The translations under genes were made by a program, and so were the position numbers. Of a stretch of DNA of 64,000 nt, positions 12,767 through 23,639 are shown piece after piece. The DNA is from Tetrapyrgos nigripes. Taxonomy: Eukaryota; Basidiomycota; Agaricomycetes; Agaricales; Campanellaceae. The notes under the pieces are model-generated. The model was not told the origin of the DNA, made no database searches, and saw only the letters and a list, made by a program, of their open reading frames with translations. Location: NCBI GenBank assembly GCA_013368315.1, contig JAACJM010000125.1:124001-188000 (forward strand), written 5' to 3'. Numbering within the stretch: position 1 is the stretch's first letter; each line of letters begins with the position of its first letter.

Positions 12767-14734
12767 ATGTCTACCGCGTTCACTGGCAGAACTCCACTTA
12801 CAAATCTTTACATTGCTGTTGACAAGTACCCCTCCAGGATCGCGTTCAAAATACCCGTACTAGATCCTCGAGACAGTCGACAGGTCAAAAAATGGCAAGA
12901 AATCACTTACTCCCAGTTCCTTCAAGATGTCGAATCCTTTGCAAGCTACTGGAGCAAGGTCTTGCTTAAGGATGGTATCGCACCACGATCAGTGGTGACA
13001 TTCTTGTGAGTCAAAATTCGCGCTATACTGAGTGTACTTTTTATCTTGATTCTCCCTCAAGCCTGAATGGATACACGTACATCGACATTCTTCACATCTA
13101 TGGCATCTTCAGAGCTGGGTACATTCCACAGCCTATGTCGATTGTCCCGACTGCGCTATTCATCCTTCCACTACTAGAGCACTCCAAATCCAAAGCTCTG
13201 ATATTCGAACTCCCCTACGCCGCTACGGTAAAGGAATTAGCCCAAACATTGGGTATTCGGACATACGATGCTCTCACTTGTCTTCCAGATTACTCAGGCC
13301 AGATAACACTTCCCTCTCTGCCCGAGGCGAAGCCCGAGGATATCGCCATTTTCTTCCACACAAGTGGTTCTACTTCTGGTAAACCCAAGATAGTACCCGG
13401 AAACTATAGATGGCTGGACGCTATGGTGACAAAGTTGATCGAAGGAATGAAGTCGGTATCTTTTCATAGAATCGATGTATGTTCATGGATGTAAGACTAC
13501 CATCCTTTCCTTTTCCCCAGCTGTCTAATTCATGCGTATCAATCAAATTTATTATAGGGGTAGTTTCTGCCATACCGGTCAATTCATCAGTACGTGCATT
13601 CATTTCCTGCAGTCTCTTGATGTTCCGCATACTTAATCACACTTAGCAACCATTCGGCATATTGGCTCTGGATCTACCATCGTTCAGCCTCTTGATTCAT
13701 CCAACTCCATCCCCGATTTGGTGGATAAATTGCTTCTACCTGGACAGGTCGGAATTACGCAAATTTACACCTTTCCTGTTGCACTTATGCACCTCATTCG
13801 TCGAGCTCAAAAAGATGAATCTGTCCGAAAGGCATTGGTCGAGCTGGACGCGGTTGGTTACGGAGGAGGGAGCCTTCCGGTTGAGGATGAGCATTGGGCT
13901 AGTGCAAATGGTATCAACTTGGTTGTAAGTGTCGCTTGCTCACTATATCAAAGCAGTCATTCATAGAGAGAACTTGCACCTGTCACAGAATGTTTTTGCC
14001 AGCACCGAATGTGCTGGGATATCAATGATTTCCGATGGAAGTCGATACTCACCTCATAACGGACTCCATCCCGTCAAGGGTACTCATTATCGTTTCCAGC
14101 CCATTGCTAGTGAATCAGAATTGAGCCCCGATGAAGGCATTTTGGAGCTTGTCGTACCTCCTGATTCATCGGACTGTCCTCACCCTTCCCTTCGGAGCGC
14201 TGATGGCCTCTTCTATACCGGTGACCTTTTCAGAGAAATTTCTGATGCGCCTGGATATTATGTGAATTGCGGACGGGATGATGACTGGATCAAAATGGAA
14301 AACGCGGCAAGATGTGATACTCGGTGAGATTCCTGTCATCTCTTTGTAGAAGTATTATTGACGTACGCTGCGCTTCCGATAGCACCATTGAAGATGAAGT
14401 GCGTAGTGCATGTCAAGATTTGATATCTGAATGTGTCGTCGTCGGCAGGTATCGACCAAAGCCAGTACTATTCGTCGAACCGCTAGCTGCTTGGGCTGGA
14501 TTCGAAGAGGTCAGGTCGGAATCTGAAATCCTGGACTTGAGATCCAGGATCTACGAAAGGATAAGAGACTTACATGAACATCGGTACGAGTCTGAGAGGA
14601 TCACTGGACCTGATATGATTGTCGTCGTCCCACAGAAGTCTTTGCCCCGGACGGAGACAAAGGGAAATATACGGAGAGCACTAGTTGAAGAGGAATATCA
14701 TACGACACTGGAACTCATTTTTGGTCATCGATAA
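12767..14734 (+). CDS. Stand-alone adenylate-forming (ANL superfamily) enzyme, copy B
   Basis: Predicted 554-aa paralogue of the upstream gene. Exons are 12767-13005, 13062-13490, 13558-13589, 13647-13924, 13989-14323 and 14383-14734. All five introns fall at the same codons and phases as in copy A, including the tiny 32-bp third exon, so the pair arose by tandem duplication. Motifs: HTSGSTSGKPK (about 179-189), STECAG, TGDLF, GRDDDWIKMENAARCDT and LPRTETKGNIRR with the likely catalytic Lys531. Copy B carries a somewhat longer insert before the C-terminal subdomain. The start was chosen because it aligns with copy A. Like copy A it has no thiolation or reductase domain. Product and substrate are unknown; the divergence between copies suggests they may act on different acids. 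Confidence 0.88.
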
Positions 14735-15646
14735 AGTACCTTAACTTCCATAAAGAGCGCAAATGACAACATATGTTTTGGTCATGGTTGAATTGCTAAA
14801 GTCCGCCGACGAGCCACCTTGACCGTCTAGCGAAAGTAGTACAAGGCACCCCGTCCCGCCTCGTCCCAGCTATCTAAACCTGATTTCAGAAGGTGACACT
14901 TATTCGTCGTTATATCGGACGAACTGATTCAATTCATGTATTGCGGCTAACGTATTCAATCGTTCCTTGTCCTAGTACGGTCGTTCACCCCTCAGGCCTC
15001 AGGTCCTGGCCAAATCCTGGCTGTGAAACAATTGCAGTCATATGTTTGAATTCAAATTCACATGGAATCTGGTATAGGCTATTCTTGGACCCGTCTCAGC
15101 CACTAAAGCATAAGACAAGCATCAGTATACGTTGTGGACTTAGTTTGCCCGAGACCACAGGCAGGTTACAAGGCTGTACGACCTGTAGAGAGTCTGGCCA
15201 CCATTGGGGTTTACCGCTGGCTTACCCGGTGCTCCGAGTCAAGAAAGGATCTCGGATTTCGCAGAAATTACTGGGGGAAAAGACCCTAGCGATATCTTCG
15301 ACGTTACATGTCAAGAATACTTCATCAGCTTTCCTGGGAGACGGGCCTCGTTTTTATTCGCGTTCTTCTACAGTCCACGTTGCAGCAGGACCAAGCGGTA
15401 CATCGCAAAGCATCGGAAATTGAAAAGGCACACAAGGTCGGACCCTGCATCCGAACAGGCAAAAACTTTATTCCTTTTGTTTCATCCAGGCCGCCTGATC
15501 GTCACAAGATTTTCTTTTTCCGCCTGGCGTCACTCAGAGGCTTTGTTTCTTTACTGTCATCACAGTCCTTTGTCTACGCTCCTCGTTCTCGTCGTCTCGA
15601 CCTCGATGCCTCGCGCCGTGAGCACATCCTCTTTCTCAGCCGCTTG
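14735..15646. other. Gene-poor spacer upstream of the small C2H2 gene
   Basis: No recognisable gene. An open frame in the frame of the following zinc-finger gene extends upstream to 15308, so that gene could start further 5' than annotated. The sequence there has no motif. Confidence 0.4.
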
Positions 15647-16260
15647 ATGATTTGTCTCAACAGTCCCAATTCTGACCAGAAACGTAGTGAAGAAGTAGAC
15701 AACTCAGCAACATGTACAATTTGCGGGTTAGTGATAGCAAACAAGACGGACATGCCACGCCATATGAAGATACACTCGCAAGATAAAGACAAGCTGTGCG
15801 CCCTGGTCCTCTAATACCGTTTTGTCCATGCTCATTCATCTACAGAATGCATCGATGTCCATTTCCTGGGTGCCCTTTTGAAAATTTACAGAAGTCCAAC
15901 GTCGAGACCCACATCCGTACTCAGTGAGTACCAACGTGTTGAGCTTACCTCACAGACTGGTTTTCATGGCTCTTTTGATCTAATGACAGTACAAAGAAGA
16001 AGACAAGTCATTGTCCAGACTGTGACTTCACGACTGTAGATCCCGGTTCTCTCACTCGACATCGAAAGCGAATACATGGCTACGTCCCTAAACCCAGGAA
16101 ACCGCGGCAGTATCGGGCTCTACAAGGTGCTTCCTCGGCTGCAATTACCTCTTCTAAAGGCACTCGCTATTCCCCCTACCCAGCGCCAGAATCCGAAGAC
16201 GACGATTCCGAATACTCACAAGATCCTACCCCTGTTGCCTCTACGTCGTTCGCATCTTAA
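15647..16260 (+). CDS. Small three-finger C2H2 zinc-finger protein
   Basis: Predicted 165-aa nucleic-acid-binding protein, probably a transcription factor. Exons are 15647-15795, 15846-15923 and 15990-16260; the first intron starts GTGCGC, the second GTGAGT. Finger 1: C23, C26, H39, H43. Finger 2: C54-x4-C59-x12-H72-x3-H76, of the CPFPGC type. Finger 3: C84, C87, H100, H105. A basic segment (KPRKPR) follows finger 3, then an acidic, Ser/Pro-rich tail (ESEDDDSEYS). The three fingers are unlinked by TGEKP-type linkers. The start is uncertain: 15647 is the nearest in-frame ATG, but the frame is open back to 15308. The gene sits just downstream of the adenylate-forming pair and could regulate it. 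Confidence 0.78.
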
Positions 16261-18538
16261 TCTTAACCGTTCGACAACAATCCCGTGGTTCGCAGACGTG
16301 GCTAGGTCTAGCCTCCATCTCTGACTCTATGACTGCGCCTACCGAGTTCCTCGAGCGCCGGACTCGGGCGGCGTCCACGAATTGTCCGAGTCCGCAGGCA
16401 CGGTGGATTTAGTCGCGTGCTTGGTCTTTTACGGGTTGTTCTTGGTATCCTTAATGTTCCCTGCCTATAGCATGATTCTTCACGAAGTCTAGGCGAAATG
16501 TGGCGGGTGCCTAGACCTTGTCTCGGCGTCATATGTTCAGTCGAGAATCCAGAGTGGGAACAAAGGTGCTCAAAGGCATGATTCAAATCATTACAAGGGC
16601 TTTCTTTACTTGTCATGTTCACATAGGCACACGTAACTACATACAAAGAGTAGCGTCTTTTGGGTCGTATTTGGCCCTATGTTCCCATTAATGCTCTCTG
16701 GTTTGTTGGACCTGAATTGCTTACTCGGTTATATGCTGCTTTGATCAGTGAGATCTGAGCACGAACACCATCAAATCAGTTATGCTAGCACTCCCCAATC
16801 AGACCTCGTCCATTACCATCCTTCAGTTCAGTTCGTCTTTGTTTCCCTTAAAGGCATCGTTGGATGAGTTGTGTAGGATCCCTGTGGATCTACACATTTG
16901 CGAGGGTATGTTTCTTACATAAATCTCTCTTCACATTCGAGGCACCAGGGGTTAGATGTACTTAGGTACCCATCTTGCTGTCCCTTGATGTTGATGTACA
17001 GCGTAATTGAATGCTGCTGTCAAGTCTTGACGGACCTCGCTCCCCTTGAGCCATACTGTAATACCCCAAACTACGCTGGCGGTATCTATCTATAGTTATC
17101 TCAGTCGCTTTTAAACTCAAACTTCCTTCTTTCAACGGTTCAACCTTAAACTTTTTTCGACATTAGCCCAGTGAGCGGCAGTTCTGATAGCTCTAGCCCT
17201 GCAGAACAATAGCACATATACTTGAGTGGGTATCCTTCCCAATCGTCTGACTGAGGTAAGTAGGAGGCTGAAGGTTTAAATTCGAATGCCGACCGCTGAC
17301 GCGACACATCAGCTGTGATCACGAGATCGTGACCTGGGTTCTAGATCCGAATCGTGCCGTCACGACTCATCGTCTTCGGTATTTTGTTTGTAATGTGCTA
17401 ATTTACACAACCACCATGAATTGCCCGTCACGCACCACTATGCCAGAATGCACCATAACTTTATGATTCTCTATTCAAGCCCATTGTGAGATGTTCCTCA
17501 AAACTCGCTTTGACGGCTGTGAATAGGTACTATGTACCCGAGTTCTCTCTCTCAGGCTCGGATGCTTCAAAGTTCAAATCGACTTCGTGATCAAAGAGCT
17601 CGATGATACGAAGACTTGCATCTGCCTTACCTGAGATACAGAACCTGCGCTAGACGAATTAACTCTCAGCGATTCAAGAACGCCTACTTAATACTTCTGT
17701 ATATGACACAGTGGTGTCTCAGGGTTACGTAGATGCAAAAGAAGTCCGAGTGGTCGGTGCAGGTGGTCCTGTGAGTTTCATTCATCTGCTCAAACTCATA
17801 CAAGGACGAGATGCTTTAAATAGCCTCCACTGGGGGGGTAAATTGCTATGTACTACCGTCAAATATTTGGCGAGTGACACGTACAAGATATGGCCTTATT
17901 TCCGGTACCATGAAATGGTCACAGTGTGGTTGGACCTGCTCCACAGAGGTTCTCGGTACCAACTCTGCTCTCACTGAAAGAAGCATCTCCGTGTTTTCCA
18001 AGATCTTGAGAGCAGTGGCCATCAAAGAAGTCCAAGACGAGGACATCGTTAACTGAATGCCAGCGGATCAGGACGCTTGAGAATCTACTTCAACTGATTT
18101 GGAGACCTGTCTTTGAAATATATCCTTCAGTTTGATCTCTGCAAAGCATGGTGAAGACGGTAGGGCAGGTAAGTAGTCACATCCTTTGAAAACTTTGTAT
18201 TTCTTATAGACAACGGACAACCAGACGTACATGTCTCTCAATATCTCATTCCGTATACTGAAATCATCCTTGGCCTTGCACCCCCCTCCGAGTCCACCAC
18301 GATACCTCTTGGCTATTGCCCCCAAGTTCACAATCATGCTGATGTTACCGACGTCTTCAACACCCGCATTGATAACGTCAAATCTCGCAACCTTCTAACT
18401 GCCACTTTTTATTGTTTCGGGAATGAGACTCCTCGATTGGACTTCTGCATTGGAAAAAATATGTTGGTAATGCTGAAGGTAACGAGTATAGTTTTTAGTA
18501 CAAAGAAGTCCAATAAAATAAATGTGTACATTACACAA

Positions 18539-18770
18539 AGCTTGACACTCGCACGGAAAAATCTGTAATCAAAATTTTCAAAATTTCATACTTGGATTGC
18601 AAGTGCCGGTCCAGTTAAGGTCATAACGACGTCTTTCTTCACGACCTCGAAAGGGCTGACCTAGGGCATAACCTCGTCGAGAGTGCTAAGGTGGCTGAGG
18701 GGATTCTGAGCACGTCGTCAGCCTCCAAAACTGAAATTTACAATTTTTTTTCTCGCGCGAGTGTCAAGCT
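18539..18770. repeat. Probable MITE with ~30-bp imperfect terminal inverted repeats
   Basis: The left end starts AGCTTGACACTCGC; the reverse complement of the right end starts with the same 14 bases and stays similar through A-rich sequence for about 30 bp. The 232-bp interior has no coding capacity. No clear target-site duplication is visible, so the boundaries are approximate. Confidence 0.5.
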
Positions 18771-18890
18771 TGGACTGCGACGGCCTCGTATTCGCCACGC
18801 ATAAGTAAGTAACTTGGAGATTTTTCCATCCTCTTTTTCTGTCCAACCCTCCTTGCCCAGTGCTGCTACAAATCCTCTATGCTCGATGTA

Positions 18891-19004
18891 GTAAGGGACC
18901 AGGCTAAGGGAAAGGGAATATAGCCAGGCACCTTAGAGCAAGAGCATAGCGTAGCGTTTTAAGGCGCCTGACTATATTCCCTTTCTCTTAGCCTGGTCCC
19001 TTAC
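18891..19004. repeat. Short hairpin element with ~40-bp arms
   Basis: Arm 1 (18891-18930) starts GTAAGGGACCAGGCTAAGGG, and arm 2 (18965-19004) is its near-perfect reverse complement, ending CCTGGTCCCTTAC. The loop is about 35 bp. A transcript would fold into a long stable stem. It may be a tiny fold-back transposon or a hairpin RNA source. No target duplication is obvious. Confidence 0.6.
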
Positions 19005-20576
19005 AGTTTGATTCGGCTAGTGAACTACAAGTGAATACAAAGTATAAGTACTGTCCGGATCATAACTGCGGAGTGTATGAAATACAACGGAGTCAAGACA
19101 AAGGATAAGGAGGAAGAGGAGGAGGAGTCTATTACCCGGGCTGGGACCAAGGAATGCTATGTATGTAAGAGAACTTGGATGTAACGAGGAGTTGGAAATA
19201 CTCGGATCTAGGACGGATCGTTACACTCGAATGATTATTGAACTCATACGTAGCATTGAAGATGTACTTCAGCTGTCTGCGATGGCCAATTGCGAGAATG
19301 ATACACTTGTGCCATAATACTACACTATCTGCCCCTCCGAAATCTCAAGGACAAGTGGGAGGCGGAATAAAATTCCAGCACATTGGGTAAAGGGGAAGGA
19401 GGGTCCAACCTCAGGCAAACATTTTTCTGATCTCACCTACTCAATGGGGCATTTCGAGCTTGTTTTGGATAATTACCTATAGTTACATAACTAAGAGACT
19501 TATCTCAAGTCTATCCAATTCCACAAGAAGCTGCAAATATGTATCCTGGATGGAGTCGGGGGTGAGCCTGGTGTGCCCACATCTCATCTCTTCCCTTTTT
19601 GGTAATAGGGGCTATTGGTATCTAATCTTCAAGTCATGTGATTCTTGATATACCATATAGGGCAGGTGGGGGATGCGTCCAGGTCACTAAAATTTTTTTC
19701 TGAGTGGAGTTGCTATCACGTAGAGATTTTTTAATCCACCTCTTCTAGACTCGTTCCCTGTCGGTTGGTAAAGGTGCCCTGGCGGAGTTTGAATGGGGGC
19801 ACAGTGGTTCGGCAGAGCGGATGAAACCGAGCCTCCCTTGCTCAAGGAATACGAATCGAGATGAGACTGTGTCTGCAACCTTCAGCAAGTACGGTGGTCA
19901 ACGGTCATTAACTCATGATGTTTCTCAGTTGAGGCACATTTGTACTCATCATCGCAACAGGTTCGTCAGTGGCCAATGTCTGCGTAATCTCCAAAACTTG
20001 AAGCAATTCAGATGTCTGGACAGTGGACTGCTGATTTGCTGCTGATTATCTGCGTCCACCAAAAATTATATTCAATACTATTTTATTATGAGGACCTATT
20101 CGTTTATCTGCCCTTATCCTCACATGTAAATTGACATTCTCGTTCCCCCTTCTGCTTATTGTCTGTAATAATGTTGTGCAAGTATTATAGGAGTGAGCTC
20201 AAATCGCCGCTCGAATCGTATCCCGGGAATATATATCCTTTTCTGTCACCACGGCAGACTCGGCACCCCCTCCGCAAATTTGCCGCAAATTCTCCGGTCA
20301 AGCTTTCATCGAGTGACGACCCAGTACCCAGTCCATGGCCTACATCTACCTTTTCAGAGTCAATGATTCAATTGCTTTTTTGGTAATGTTGGTGCAATGG
20401 AATGAGGATTCGTACCTGTCGCTGTATACAGTGGCCTGCACCGAGTCATGGACGTCATGGACACTGAACATCCAAGTCGTCATAGGTATCTGCTGACGGT
20501 CCACCTGCTGATACATACACCTCAAGAGTGTTCTATGCCGTACTATAACCTGTCTATTTGCGTATCTCAAGGCGAC

Positions 20577-20583
20577 TATAAGA
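20577..20583 (+). promoter_or_regulatory. TATA-like box of the xylanase gene
   Basis: TATAAGA, 39 bp before the first ATG of the GH10 gene at 20622. Spacing is short but acceptable for a fungal core promoter. Confidence 0.35.
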
Positions 20584-20621
20584 CGGTGCAAACGACCGCT
20601 GATCTTTGGACCCTGCCCACC

Positions 20622-22051
20622 ATGATGTTGACAAAAGTTCTCTACTATCTCCTGTCAATCACTTTGCTCAAAGCCTACGCTTCTCCAAGTCCAAGCACCA
20701 CACCAGTCTTGAGAGACCTCGCAGAGCCAAGATTCTTTGGGGCAGCCCTCAATACTACGTTTCTATTTGCGGACAAAAAATATACTCAATTGGCTCGAAC
20801 GCAGGTATGTGCGGCTTGAACAATACTTCCGTAATTACTCGGGCTCTAATTAAATGTCTGTAGTTCTCTATCTTCACCCCTGAAGATGAGAGTAAGTTGA
20901 TGATACAGGTTACTCTGATGAAGTGGGATTAACACGTCCTACGTTATAGTGAAATGGGGAGAGATAGAGCCCGTCCAAAACGTATTCGATTTTACTCGGG
21001 CGGACGAGATCGTGAACTTTGCGGAATCCGTAGGGGCCAAGATTCGAGGTCACAATTTTCTTTGGTCAGTATCTAAGCTAGCCCTGCTGATCTGTCACTA
21101 TATTCGTACCTCCGTTTTTCACAGGGAGACGCACCTTCCCCCTTGGGTCAATGAATCCCTTTCCGCCACGGAAATCGATAGACCATTGAAACATCATATT
21201 ACGACCATCATGCAACACTACAAGGGTAGAGTTTACGCATGGGACGTCGTCGTGAGTTCATGACTCCAAGCCTCCTGTCAGTTCAAATGACGTTCCCTCC
21301 TACTTCCAGAACGAACCAATCAGCGACGATCCCAATGCTACATTCAGAGATGATATCTGGACTCACAAACTTGGGCAAGAGTCAGTGGCTAAAGCGCTAA
21401 CCTACGCAAGGGAAGCCGACCCCGTTCCCAAATTATAGTAAGCTATGGATCTGAAGCTTTTTGGCCAGGCGACGACTGATGACTGTCCCGGTGCTAAATT
21501 AGCATTAACGACTACAACATTGAAGGTATTAATGCCAAGTCGAACTCACTTTACGAAGTGGTTAAATCTTTGAAACAAGATGGTAGGTTTTCTCAATACT
21601 AGTAGCGGTTCACGAATCGAATTCGACATACACTGGCAGGAATCCCTCTCGACGCTATCGGCTTTCAGTCGCACATTACACTTGGTCAAGTTCCTTCATC
21701 CATGCAAGAGAACTTGCAACGCTTTGTGGATCTGGACTTGGATGTCGCTATCACGGAACTTGACATCAATTTACTTGGACCTGCGAATGAAACAGCGCTC
21801 GCTCAGCAGGCTGAAGACTACCATTCCGTCGTCTCTACATGTATGGAAATTGAGCGTTGCGTCAGTGTAGTGAGTGCCTTTGTGCGGAGAAGCCTATGAT
21901 CATGTTTGACGGTTGAACTGCATTTCAGACTGTGTGGGGCATCTCTGACGACCATAGTTGGATCCCCAACGGTGAAGTCCTACCATGGGATGGGAACAAA
22001 AATCCCAAACCAGCATTCTTCGCCATAGGCGATGCCTTTAAACGGAAGTGA
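20622..22051 (+). CDS. Secreted GH10 endo-1,4-beta-xylanase
   Basis: Predicted 337-aa enzyme that cleaves internal beta-1,4 bonds of xylan outside the cell. Exons are 20622-20804, 20864-20891, 20950-21064, 21125-21251, 21310-21437, 21503-21582, 21640-21869 and 21929-22051, all phase-compatible. Residues 1-20 form a signal peptide (hydrophobic core LLSITLL, cut near AYA-SP). GH10 landmarks: TPEDEMKW (66-73), GHNFLW, WDVVNEP with acid/base Glu153, YINDYN (194-199), DAIGFQSH and ITELDI with nucleophile Glu260. There is no carbohydrate-binding module. One oddity: where the family normally reads W-H-S/N-Q, this protein reads W-E-T-H across an intron junction. The adjoining residues are otherwise good, so it may still be active. 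Two Mets in tandem leave the exact start open by one residue. Confidence 0.9.
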
Positions 22052-22910
22052 TATGGCTCTTCTAATCATGAATTGTAGTGGTCTGATAGTTTCTAGTTTG
22101 TTACCGATGATGATATGCGAAGAGTGATCCCAATATACACATTTATCTGGTACGTAGTTGAGACGGACAAGCTTAGTGGCCATGAGTGGTATGATCAGAC
22201 AGTGGTTTATTACCATGGCTGCGGCCTACAGAGGTGATCATTCTCATCTTCCTTGCTTCGTAAATTCTTTCTTTCCATAAAATGTGGTTCTTCTTTCACG
22301 TCAGTAACCCTCATGTAATCCACGAGTCAAATTCATCTCCCTTGACTCCATACAACCGCACATCCCCTAAACTTCCTAGGTTCAATATTCAATGTGTTTG
22401 AGATATACTTCATTGAGCCCAGCCATCTCCTGCAGTATTGCTCGTCTATTGGCCAATCCTGCACATTTGGGAGGGACATCTTGACCTAATTAAAACAGCA
22501 CTACAATATTCTCATACCTTCGGAGGTCAGACAGCATTGCAAAGAGAGCATATATGCATCTATTTAGCAAAACTAGGAGGGAGATTTTGGGCAAAGATGA
22601 GCCTTCCGAGTCGTTTGTTCAAACAGGCGTTTTCAGAGGACCCGTGGGAAACTGTAGTTGCTTCTAGCCCAATAACAAAATCCATTACGTCAAGTCCCCT
22701 TTTGATTACAATGCAACGGTACAGCGAGTGGAGGAACGAGCCAGTGAACGATGATCGAGTAGATCTACTAGATGCTAGGAGTTATTCTGAACTCCAAAAG
22801 TGATGTGGCTCGTAGGCAAACTCGGATTCATCGGACTCTGCAAGATAGGATCTCGAATCTGGTTTGTTAATTCCAGATCGCCATATTAATACCCAGCTAC
22901 AAGACAAGTA
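22052..22910. other. Spacer after the xylanase gene
   Basis: No gene supported. An open frame of about 120 codons (22438-22803, +) has no domain I recognise, no clear splice partners and no coding-like composition. Confidence 0.4.
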
Positions 22911-23639
22911 ATGGCTTTTCCTAATCCTGTTAACACCCTCCACATTCGTCCAGAGTTCTCCACTGGATCCGCCAGATCCTTTCGAATCTCCCTCGCCACA
23001 TCTCTATCTCTCGACATGAGTATCCCAACGCCACCCATGATTCATCTCAAAGCCACCTCTGGCAGTTTTCCCTTTCAAGAAAAATACATCTTCCCCCCTG
23101 GCCCAGGATTTCCTCCCATAATCCTGGGTGTACAAATTCATCCCATTCACGGTCAGTTATCGACCCGTCGAGCTCTTCCCACAAATGGGTACTTTGGTCC
23201 GATACGTGCTGGTACCGGGAATATGGTCTCTTCGGTCGCTCTGGGTGCGAATCACGCCCAAATATGGACGGCGAATGGACAGGTTGGTTAGGCCGAATGC
23301 CTGTACCACAATTGCTATTGGTGCCCTAGACAATCTAACGTGTCGTATGTAGATTTTCATTCTGGATACCGAGTCTCCGTTCGGAACGTACATAAATGAT
23401 GAGCGCCTGGACGGAAGACCAAGAGCTTTGAAGACAGGAGATGTCGTGGTGCGTTACTACCATGTTTTTTTCACTCTCTGAGAGCGCGACTGACATGAAG
23501 TTTCGAAATTTCTTCTCAACAGAGACTAGGTATTCAGCTAAAGAGAAGCCAGACCACTCCGGCGCACGTAACGGAAGAGCAATTACTTCCAATTATCGCC
23601 AGAGTTATACTGACTGGGATACCAGGTGCTTATGCGTAG
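22911..23639 (+). CDS. Small FHA-domain protein
   Basis: Predicted 194-aa protein with a forkhead-associated domain, a module that binds phosphothreonine peptides in signalling and DNA-damage pathways. Exons are 22911-23282, 23353-23448 and 23523-23639, with donors GTTGGT and GTGCGT. The FHA core runs from about residue 85 to 165. It includes NGYFGP, then GANHAQIW (the usual S-x-x-H strand, with His kept), IFILDTESPFGTYIN (the usual N-G-T-x-x-N, here F-G-T-Y-I-N) and TGDVVRLGI. The domain nearly fills the protein, with no kinase, RING or membrane segment. The weakly kept Ser and Asn of the phosphopeptide pocket make binding uncertain. The start is the first ATG of the open frame; an upstream exon is possible. 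Confidence 0.72.

Larger units (their letters stand above)
16261..20576. other. Gene-poor region with possible decayed coding fragments
   Basis: No intact gene. On the minus strand around 17540-18060 several short open stretches read like coding sequence (for example one frame ending ASLRIIELFDHEVDLNFEAS) but are broken by stops and frame changes, and I do not recognise the family. Two inverted repeats are listed separately. The remainder shows nothing I can name. Confidence 0.35.

Noticed and set aside
14893..15423. 176-codon open frame upstream of the small C2H2 gene
   Set aside because: Different frame from the zinc-finger exons, no motif, and no splice route into them.
17540..18420. Possible peroxidase-like gene on the minus strand
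   Set aside because: Short coding-like pieces exist, but frames conflict, stops intervene and no family motif is secure.
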